From: Chloroflexota bacterium
Lineage (GTDB): Bacteria > Chloroflexota > Limnocylindria > P2-11E
Assembly (NCBI GenBank): GCA_013695575.1
Contig: JACDAF010000030.1
Span: 1 to 6,620, forward strand
Length of the DNA: 6,620 nucleotides
Direction of reading: 5' to 3'
The notes below the pieces were generated by a model that did not search any database, was not told where the DNA came from, and saw nothing but the letters and a program-made list of their open reading frames with translations. Of this stretch, positions 1 through 5,853 are shown piece by piece. The position numbers were made by a program, and so were the translations under genes. Within the stretch, counting starts at the first letter, position 1; the number at the start of each line of letters is the position of its first letter.

Positions 1-1
1 C

Positions 2-100
2 GTGCTGCGGGTCATAGAGCGCCGCGTCCATGTACTCGGCGAAGGTGATGGCCCCGCGCGCGCGGATGCGCGCGATGAGCTCGTCGAAAAGCCCGGACAT
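2..100 (-). CDS. MidA/NDUFAF7-like class I SAM-dependent methyltransferase, N-terminus only (3' end outside window)
   Basis: Only 33 codons are visible, from ATG 100 to the left edge. They read MSGLFDELIARIRARG, then AITFAEYMDAALYDPQH, and the leftover base is the G that would begin a glycine codon. This matches the start of MidA (DUF185) proteins as I know them: a short helix, G-x-I-x-F, a conserved Met, then LY-x-P-x-x-GYY. Mitochondrial NDUFAF7 methylates an arginine of the complex I 49-kDa subunit during assembly. Bacterial members are widespread and mostly uncharacterised. It starts 22 bp after the second permease, on the same strand, so it may be co-transcribed. No strong Shine-Dalgarno is visible. 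The catalytic SAM-binding motifs lie outside the window, so the call rests on a short stretch. Confidence 0.68.
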   Translation of the reverse strand, partial: MSGLFDELIARIRARGAITFAEYMDAALYDPQH

Positions 101-122
101 CCGCGCGAGGGTACCGCGCTGG

Positions 123-1301
123 CTAGCCGACGATGGCCCGCCGAAGACGCCAGGTCGCGAGCGGCAGCAGGGCCGCGGAGAAGCCGAGGAGCACCAGGAG
201 CTGCGGGAGGATCGCGGCAGTGTCCGCACCTTTCGCCATCAGCGCAAGCATCGCGTCCATGGCCCACGCGTGCGGTGTGAGATGGCCGATCTGGCGCATC
301 AGCGGAGGCACGATCTCGAGCGGCCACATGCAGCCACCGAGCATGCCGAGCGCGATCCCGACCGGCGGCCCGATGGACCCCGCCTGGTCAGGCGTCCGGA
401 AGATCGTGCCGAAGAGCATGGCGACCGCGGTCGAGACGAGGCCGAAGGCGATGACGAGCAACCCGACGCCGAGCGGGTCGCCGAAGCGCACGCCAAAGAC
501 GGCCGTCCCGACGACGAAGATGAAGAGCCCCTGAAAGAGCGCGATCGCGAGGCGCCCGAGGGCCTCGCCCGCGAGGACGGTCCCGGCCGTCGTCGGTGTG
601 CCGAGCATCCGGCGCGAGACGCCAAGCTGGCGCGCGAGGATGAGATCCGACGCGCCGGCCATCGACGTGATGAACATGAAGAGGATGAGGTTCGCACCGG
701 CCGGGTAGTCGAACCCGCGCGGGACCGAGCGTGCCGCGGTCACCGTCTCCGCGGCGACGCTCACCGCTGGCGCGCCCGCGGCAGCGGAGGCGCGCTCGTA
801 CGCCGCATCGAAGGGAATGCCCGTGCGCGTCACCGCGAACGCCGCTGCGCGCACGCGCGCCCCCTGCTCGGCGACCGCGGCGGCGATCGAGGTGCGGAGC
901 CCCGCTGGCGCGGAGGCCGTCGGGTTGGAGAGGTACTCGACCTCGGCGCTGCGGCCCGCGCGCAGCTCGGCGTCGTATCCGTTGGGGATGACGACGCCTC
1001 CGAGCACGTAGCCGCGTCGGACGGCGGCCCGCAGCTCGGCGGCGTCCTGATAGGTCCGCGTTTCGACGGACGCACTCGCGTCGATTCGTTCCCCAAGTTC
1101 GCGCGCGAGCGCGCCACGGTCCTCGTTCGCGAGGCCGACAAGGAGGGTCGAGCCGCCAGCGCCACCCGCTCCGAAGGCGGTCAGGCCGATCGCCGTCGTG
1201 ATGAGGACCGGCAGCACGATGACGAAGAAGAGGCCCACTCGATCGCGGAACAGGCGGCGCAGGCTGACGCCCGCGATCGCGAGCGCCTTGGCGGCGCTCA
1301 C
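123..1301 (-). CDS. ABC-2 type transporter permease, second of two
   Basis: Second membrane subunit, 392 residues, similar in layout to its neighbour but diverged in sequence. The two probably form a heterodimer driven by the adjacent ATPase. The first helix is at about 22-43 (VGLFFVIVLPVLITTAIGL), and a soluble loop domain runs to about 200. Further helices lie near 203-222, 250-270, 278-300, 310-330 and 362-382. The coupling-loop region reads ARQLGVSRRMLGTP at 223-236, and LTPHAWAMDAML near 341 is a common element before the last helix in ABC-2 permeases. I place the start at GTG 1301, which overlaps the preceding stop as GTGA and lies just before the first helix. The frame stays open further upstream to an ATG at 1661, but that part is arginine-rich shadow sequence of the first permease. 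The gene ends in TAG 22 bp before the next ATG. The substrate is unknown. Confidence 0.9.
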   Translation of the reverse strand: MSAAKALAIAGVSLRRLFRDRVGLFFVIVLPVLITTAIGLTAFGAGGAGGSTLLVGLANEDRGALARELGERIDASASVETRTYQDAAELRAAVRRGYVLGGVVIPNGYDAELRAGRSAEVEYLSNPTASAPAGLRTSIAAAVAEQGARVRAAAFAVTRTGIPFDAAYERASAAAGAPAVSVAAETVTAARSVPRGFDYPAGANLILFMFITSMAGASDLILARQLGVSRRMLGTPTTAGTVLAGEALGRLAIALFQGLFIFVVGTAVFGVRFGDPLGVGLLVIAFGLVSTAVAMLFGTIFRTPDQAGSIGPPVGIALGMLGGCMWPLEIVPPLMRQIGHLTPHAWAMDAMLALMAKGADTAAILPQLLVLLGFSAALLPLATWRLRRAIVG

Positions 1302-2494
1302 CCGCCGACCGCCTGCCGGGCGCGGAACACGGCGATGCCGCCGCAGATGACCGCGAACGCGAGGATCCCGGCGAGGTACGGCAGCACGGTCATGATGCCG
1401 CCGCCGTCGGCGACGAGATCGCCAAGGGCGCGGAGCGCCAGCCCGTTCGGCGTGGCGAGGGCGAGTGTCCGCATCGCCTCGGGGGCGCTCTGGAGGGGAA
1501 CGAAGTTCCCGCCGAGGAGGGCCATGCCCATTGTCACGATCGAGGCGAGCCCTTCGGCCTGGCCGGCGGTGCGCGCCTGCGACGCGGCAAGTGCGGTGAC
1601 GCCCATCGCGGCGAGCACGATCGAGACGGCGATGGCCGCCACCGCGACAGGATCGCCCCATGAGGCGCCGAGGAGCAGCGTGGTCGCGACGATCATCGTG
1701 CCGAGGCTCGTGAGCCCGAGGAGGAAGGTGCCGAGCGACTTGCCGAGGATGATCGATTCGCGCCGGATCGGTGCGGCGAGCAGACGCTGGAGCGTCCCAG
1801 AGCGGCGCTCGTTCAAGATGCCGATCGCGCCGTACTGCACAGTGAAGAACAGGAAGAAGATCGCCATCGACGGGCCGAAGTAGCTCGCCGGCTTCACCTC
1901 TCGCCCCCCGGCGTTGCCGTCGACCAGGCGCAGCGGTGTGCCGGCTGCTGCGGCGTCCGCCGCGATCGCACGGATGCGGACCGGATCGGGCGGGACGCCC
2001 GCCGCCCCGGAGGCGATGGCCGTCCCGATGGAAAGCCGCGTCGCGTCGAGGTCCGCCGCGAACGATCGCGTGATCGCCTCAGCGACCTCCGCGCCGATCC
2101 GACTCTCGACGCTCCGGAGCACCTCGATGCGTGCCCCGGTGCCCGCCTGCGCCGCCGCGCTGAGTCCGGAAGGAAAGACGATCGCGGCACCGGCCTGGCC
2201 CACCGCGATGAGACGGCGCGCCTCGGCAACATCGGCGACCTCCTTGAGCGTCACGGCCTCACGCAAGCCGGGCGCGTTTCGGAGACCATCGAGGAACCCC
2301 CGCGTGACATCGCCCTTGTCGAGGTCGACCACCGCGAAGGTCGCCCGGAACGACCCGCTCCCGCCGAGGGCGAAGCTCACGATCGTGGCGATGACAAGGG
2401 GCGCGGCGAACGCGACGATGAGCGCGCTCCGATCGCGCAGGCGCTGGCGCAGATCCTTCGCGGCGATGAGGAACGCCGGCCGGACGAGGCTCAG
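1298..2494 (-). CDS. ABC-2 type transporter permease, first of two
   Basis: Membrane subunit of the exporter. Numbered from a start at 2494, it is 398 residues. One membrane helix at about 22-44 is followed by a large soluble, presumably extracytoplasmic, domain to about 200, then five helices near 205-227, 254-276, 283-305, 315-335 and 368-390. This is the layout of the ABC-2 group with a big loop after the first helix (YhgF/Pip-like and DrrB-like relatives). The cytoplasmic coupling loop NERRSGTLQRLLAAP at 228-242 is a clear family motif. The start is uncertain. CTG at 2494 overlaps the ATPase stop (CTGA), fits the usual N-terminus just before the first helix, and has a purine-rich GGGAAAGG upstream. 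The only in-frame ATG upstream of the first helix is at 2632, which would add 46 arginine/glycine-rich residues deep inside the ATPase gene. No ATG, GTG or TTG sits at the expected place. The substrate is unknown. Confidence 0.88.
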   Translation of the reverse strand: MSLVRPAFLIAAKDLRQRLRDRSALIVAFAAPLVIATIVSFALGGSGSFRATFAVVDLDKGDVTRGFLDGLRNAPGLREAVTLKEVADVAEARRLIAVGQAGAAIVFPSGLSAAAQAGTGARIEVLRSVESRIGAEVAEAITRSFAADLDATRLSIGTAIASGAAGVPPDPVRIRAIAADAAAAGTPLRLVDGNAGGREVKPASYFGPSMAIFFLFFTVQYGAIGILNERRSGTLQRLLAAPIRRESIILGKSLGTFLLGLTSLGTMIVATTLLLGASWGDPVAVAAIAVSIVLAAMGVTALAASQARTAGQAEGLASIVTMGMALLGGNFVPLQSAPEAMRTLALATPNGLALRALGDLVADGGGIMTVLPYLAGILAFAVICGGIAVFRARQAVGG

Positions 2495-3012
2495 TCCCGG
2501 AGCGCCTTTCCCGTGAGATGCAGGAAGACCGCCTCGAGGTCCGGCTCGACGACCTCGACCGAAGTGAGCGCCGCGCCCGAGCGGTCCGCGGCGTCCACGA
2601 TCCGCGGCAGGATGCCGCGGCCGCCCTGACACACGAGGACGATGCCGTCACCGGCGACCGTCGCCGATTCGACGCCGCCGACGGTGCGGAGCGCGGCGGC
2701 GAGTGCCTGGAGATCTCCGGTCGCCGAGACCTGCACGCGGTCCCGCTCGCCGATCTTCGCGACGAGCTCGCGCCGGCTACCTTCCGCGATGATCTTGCCT
2801 TCGTCGATGATCCCGACCCGATCGCACAGACGCTCGGCTTCCTCCATGTAATGGGTCGTGTAGAGGAGCGCGAGGCCGGATCGCTTCATCGTCTCGACTG
2901 TCTCGAAGATCGCGTTGCGCGTCTGCGGGTCCACGCCGACCGTGGGCTCGTCGAGCACGAGGACCTTGGGCTCGTGCAAGAGCGCTGCACCGATGTTCAG
3001 TCGCCGCTTCAT
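2491..3012 (-). CDS. ABC-2 exporter ATPase, C-terminal part (frameshifted gene)
   Basis: The remaining 173 residues of the same ATPase, open from an ATG at 3012 that would be the internal Met of SGGMKRRL. Numbered from that Met, Walker B is VLVLDE at 17-22, followed by the D-loop PTVGVDPQTR. The switch region YTTHYMEEAE contains the catalytic-loop histidine H54. After about residue 85 comes the accessory C-terminal domain typical of drug/lipid ABC-2 ATPases, ending DLEAVFLHLTGKALRD. The ATG overlaps the upstream TGA (ATGA), so reinitiation is conceivable, but a fragment without Walker A would not bind ATP normally. I read this as one gene broken by a one-base loss, not as two genes. The stop codon overlaps the beginning of the permease reading frame, fitting an ATPase-permease-permease operon. 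Confidence 0.85.
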   Translation of the reverse strand: MKRRLNIGAALLHEPKVLVLDEPTVGVDPQTRNAIFETVETMKRSGLALLYTTHYMEEAERLCDRVGIIDEGKIIAEGSRRELVAKIGERDRVQVSATGDLQALAAALRTVGGVESATVAGDGIVLVCQGGRGILPRIVDAADRSGAALTSVEVVEPDLEAVFLHLTGKALRD

Positions 3013-3020
3013 GCGCCGGA
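3009..3020 (-). other. Frameshift site in the ABC ATPase signature motif
   Basis: On the minus strand the bases read TCCGGCGCATGA. One frame gives Ser-Gly-Ala-stop. The frame that carries on the protein begins at the overlapping ATG. Adding one G (GGCGGCATG) restores Ser-Gly-Gly-Met-Lys-Arg-Arg, the family signature. The two halves abut exactly with no other damage. No canonical slippery heptamer is visible, so programmed frameshifting is unlikely. A dropped base in a GC-rich run during sequencing or assembly, or a fresh mutation, are the simplest explanations. Confidence 0.85.
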
Positions 3021-3431
3021 GAAGTCGCTCACTCGGTCCTTCGCGCGGTCGGAGAGGCCGACGATGTCGAGCACCTTGGTAGCCCGATCGCGTAGCTGCG
3101 GCCCGCCGAGGCCGTACAGCTTGCCCCAGAAGTCGAGGTTCTCGCGAGCGGAAAGGTCGGGGTACAGCGCGAGATCCTGCGGGACGTACCCGACGAACGA
3201 TTTCGCCTCGACCGCGTCTCCGTCCATCCGGCGTCCGGCGACCGTGACGGTGCCACCGTCGCGCGAGAGCAGGCCGCAGACCATCGAGATCGCGGTCGTC
3301 TTGCCGGCGCCGTTCGGCCCAAGGAGTCCGTACGCCTCACCCGCGGCAACGGTGAAGGACACGCCGTCGACGGCGACACGGTCGCCGTAGCGCTTCCGCA
3401 GGTCGGCTGCGACGACGATGGGCTCCGGCAT
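3009..3431 (-). CDS. ABC-2 exporter ATPase, N-terminal part (frameshifted gene)
   Basis: The first 140 residues of a DrrA/NodI/CcmA-like ABC ATPase, which would power export through the two permeases encoded next. The Walker A motif GPNGAGKTT is at residues 38-46. The Q-loop is YVPQDLALYP, with Q85. The reading ends at SDFSGA followed by TGA, in the middle of the signature motif. Walker B, the D-loop and the switch histidine continue in another frame in the next entry. On its own this piece could not be a working ATPase. I chose ATG 3431, 7 bp after the preceding stop, because MPEPIVVAADLRKRYG is a normal family N-terminus. A GTG at 3446 is an alternative that would overlap the upstream gene. 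Neither has a clear Shine-Dalgarno sequence. With the missing base restored, the ATPase would be about 313 residues, normal for the family. Confidence 0.85.
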   Translation of the reverse strand: MPEPIVVAADLRKRYGDRVAVDGVSFTVAAGEAYGLLGPNGAGKTTAISMVCGLLSRDGGTVTVAGRRMDGDAVEAKSFVGYVPQDLALYPDLSARENLDFWGKLYGLGGPQLRDRATKVLDIVGLSDRAKDRVSDFSGA

Positions 3432-3438
3432 GCCGAGG

Positions 3439-5853
3439 TCACGCACGCCAGGGCGGCGGGCCAGGTGGACGCACCTCGGGCGGGCGGGCCGGCGAGCGGT
3501 GCGTCTCGGCGTCGGTCGGGATGTGCTCGGAGGGCCTCCAGGTTCGCGCGGCCGCCAGCTCTTCCTTGGCGAGGACCGTCACTCCGAAGCGCTGATAGGT
3601 CGAGAGCTCGAAGTTCGGCGTCTCGCCGAGGGCACCGTGCGGGCACACCTCGACGCAGTCACCGCAGTAGATGCAGCGCACGATGTCGAGCTCATACGTC
3701 TGCAGGTCGCGCTCGCGCATCATGAGCGCCCCGGTCGGGCATGTTTCCGCGCACGCGCCGCACGACACGCAATCCGTGTAGGACAGCGACACGTTCCAGG
3801 GGGTCGTGACGATCGAGTCGTAGCCGCCGCCCATGAGGCCGTAGCAGTTCGCGCCGATGACGTCGCGGCAGATGCGCACGCATTGCGTGCAGTTGATGCA
3901 CTTGTTCAGATCACGAAGGATGAAATCGTGCGAGAAGTCGTACTCGTAGTCGTGGTAGTCGACCGGCTCCGCGCGGTGGAAGCGGTTGTTCGTCAGGCCG
4001 TGCTCGAGGGAGAGGCGCTGCAGGTCACAGCGGCCGGCATCCGGGCAGACGCACTGCAGGCAGCGCGCCGCCTCCTTTTCCGCACCGCTCTTGTCATAGC
4101 CGAGCTCGATGAGCGCGAAGCTCTTGGCGCGCTCCTCGAAGGGCAGGAACGGCATGCGGACCTGCGGCTCCTCCGGCTTGTACGGAACGATGTCGATGAG
4201 CTCGGGGACCTGCTCCTCGGCGGCGATCTCCGCCGCGACCTCGGCCATGTCGGCACCTTCGAGGTAGCGCGTGATCGCCTTCGCGGCCAGCTTGCCCTGG
4301 CCGATGCACTGGATGACCGTCACAGCGCCCATCTGGACGTCGCCGCCGGCGAAAACGCCCGGGCGGTCGGTCATGAGCGCGCCGTTCGTGACGATCGTCT
4401 CGCGGCGCGTCTTGCGCAGGCCCGGGTCGCGTGCGTACCAGTCGAGGTCCGGCACCTGCCCGATCGCCGGGATGACCACGTCGCACTCGATGACGAACTC
4501 GCTGCCGGCTACCGGGACCGGCCTGCGGCGGCCGCTCGCGTCTGGTTCGCCGAGCTGCATGCGCTGGAACTCGATGCCGCCGACGCGGCCGCCCTGCTCG
4601 ACGACGCGCACCGGGGCCGCGAAGAACTCGAGCTTGATGCCCTCGTGCTCCGCATCGTCGACCTCCGTGTAGTGGGCTCCCATCTCCTTGCGCGACCGCC
4701 GATAGACCACCGTTACGTCGGCACCGAGGCGGCGCGAGGTGCGCGCGCAGTCGAAGGTCGTGAACCCGCCGCCGATCACGACGACCCGTTGGCCTTGGCC
4801 GACCGGAACAGGCTCGCCGGAGGCGTTCATGCGAAGGTAGCTGATGGCTTCGATGACGCCCGGCAGGTCCTCGCCCGGGATGCGCAGCTCGTTGCTGGTC
4901 CAGGCGCCGATCCCAACGAACACGGCGTCATATCCCTGCGCTTGAAGGTCCTCGACCGAAAAGTCGCGGCCGAGCATCATCCCGCCCTTGAACTCGGCGC
5001 CGAGCTGCCAGACCGAGTTCAGCTCCCGGTCGAGCTTTACCTTCGGCAGGCGGTATTCGGGGATGCCGTAGCGGAGCATGCCCCCCTGCTTCTCCATCAT
5101 GTCGAACACCGTGACGCCGTGTCCGTCGAGCGCCAGGTAGTAGGCCGCGGTCATGCCGGCCGGGCCCGCACCGATGACCGCGACACGCTTCCCGGTCGCC
5201 GTCTTCTTCGGGAACGGCGTCGGCGCCTCTTCCATCTCCAGCGCGAGCTCGCCCGTGTAGCCGTGACACTGGCGTATCGCGATCTCCTCCTCGACGAGGC
5301 CGCGGCGGCAGACCTCCTGGCACGGTGCCGGACAAACGAGGCCGAGCGCGTACGGGAAGGGCAGCACTTCCTTGACGAGACGCGCGGCCTCGACGTGCTG
5401 GCCCTTCGACATGAGATCGAGGTACCCGGGGATGTCGATGTGCGTCGGGCAGCCGACCTGACAGGGCGGCATGCAGTAGGCGTTGTGGTCCGAGAGGATG
5501 TACTCGAGATTCTGGCGGCGCATCGCGAACAGCCCGTCGCTCTTCGCGGTGACCTTCATGCCGGGCTCGACCGCGAGGTGGCACGACGGCATCGGCCGCT
5601 CGATGCCCTCCACATCCACAAGGCACATGCGGCATGCCGCCGCGGGCGCAAGCCTCTCGTCGTCGCAGAGCGTCGGGACGTTCATGCCCGCGCGTTGCGC
5701 GGCCCGGAGGATCGTCTCGCCGACGACCGCCGTGACCTCCTGGCCATCGATCGTGATCGTTGTCGTCGGCTGGCCCGCGGGGATCTCGCCCTGGTGCGAC
5801 ACGGTCGGGATCTGGGCCTCGCTGGGCTGGACGTAGCGCTCGAGCAAGCTCAT
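3439..5853 (-). CDS. Chimeric iron-sulfur flavoprotein: NuoG/HydA-type [2Fe-2S] + GltD/NfnB-type NAD(P)H:FAD oxidoreductase + NuoG/NuoI-like [4Fe-4S] domains
   Basis: An 804-residue predicted cytoplasmic electron-transfer protein with no signal peptide or membrane segment. Residues about 32-110 form a [2Fe-2S] domain (C63, C74, C77, C91, spaced as in NuoG). Residues 127-182 carry the GltD-type cysteines (C127, C131, C135; C174, C178, C182). An FAD dinucleotide fold starts at 224 (VIGAGPAG). A second nucleotide fold starts at 357 (VIGGGFTTFDCART) and is followed by VYRRSR at 384, arginines that favour NADPH in this family. A second FAD motif is at 501 (AGGDVQMG). C598, C601, C603 and C609 follow. 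Three CxxCxxCxxxC motifs lie at 652-662, 695-705 and 727-737. The last, with PNFELSTYQR and AKEELA behind it, resembles the NuoI C-terminus. The final 35 or so residues are proline/arginine rich. The ATG start overlaps the NuoF-like stop. It probably moves electrons between NAD(P)H, ferredoxin and the NuoF-like subunit. The reaction and partners are inferred. Confidence 0.93.
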   Translation of the reverse strand: MSLLERYVQPSEAQIPTVSHQGEIPAGQPTTTITIDGQEVTAVVGETILRAAQRAGMNVPTLCDDERLAPAAACRMCLVDVEGIERPMPSCHLAVEPGMKVTAKSDGLFAMRRQNLEYILSDHNAYCMPPCQVGCPTHIDIPGYLDLMSKGQHVEAARLVKEVLPFPYALGLVCPAPCQEVCRRGLVEEEIAIRQCHGYTGELALEMEEAPTPFPKKTATGKRVAVIGAGPAGMTAAYYLALDGHGVTVFDMMEKQGGMLRYGIPEYRLPKVKLDRELNSVWQLGAEFKGGMMLGRDFSVEDLQAQGYDAVFVGIGAWTSNELRIPGEDLPGVIEAISYLRMNASGEPVPVGQGQRVVVIGGGFTTFDCARTSRRLGADVTVVYRRSRKEMGAHYTEVDDAEHEGIKLEFFAAPVRVVEQGGRVGGIEFQRMQLGEPDASGRRRPVPVAGSEFVIECDVVIPAIGQVPDLDWYARDPGLRKTRRETIVTNGALMTDRPGVFAGGDVQMGAVTVIQCIGQGKLAAKAITRYLEGADMAEVAAEIAAEEQVPELIDIVPYKPEEPQVRMPFLPFEERAKSFALIELGYDKSGAEKEAARCLQCVCPDAGRCDLQRLSLEHGLTNNRFHRAEPVDYHDYEYDFSHDFILRDLNKCINCTQCVRICRDVIGANCYGLMGGGYDSIVTTPWNVSLSYTDCVSCGACAETCPTGALMMRERDLQTYELDIVRCIYCGDCVEVCPHGALGETPNFELSTYQRFGVTVLAKEELAAARTWRPSEHIPTDAETHRSPARPPEVRPPGPPPWRA

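Noticed and set aside
103..119. Small inverted repeat GCGCG/CGCGC before the MidA-like start, possible terminator or RBS-masking hairpin
   Set aside because: Only a 5-bp stem with a 7-base loop and no T-run. Such repeats arise by chance in sequence this rich in CG.
1302..1661. N-terminal extension of the second permease to ATG 1661
   Set aside because: The added 120 residues are arginine-rich shadow of the first permease's coding sequence. The GTG at 1301 overlaps the upstream stop and sits just before the first membrane helix.
30..1883. Long plus-strand open frame opposite the two permeases
   Set aside because: Arg/Glu/Asp-rich translation without domains, fully covered by two clear ABC-2 permeases on the other strand.
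3009..3020. Programmed ribosomal frameshift in the ATPase
   Set aside because: No slippery heptamer or obvious downstream stem is visible, and a -1 shift would give Ser-Gly-Arg-Met, not the conserved Ser-Gly-Gly-Met. A lost G explains it better.
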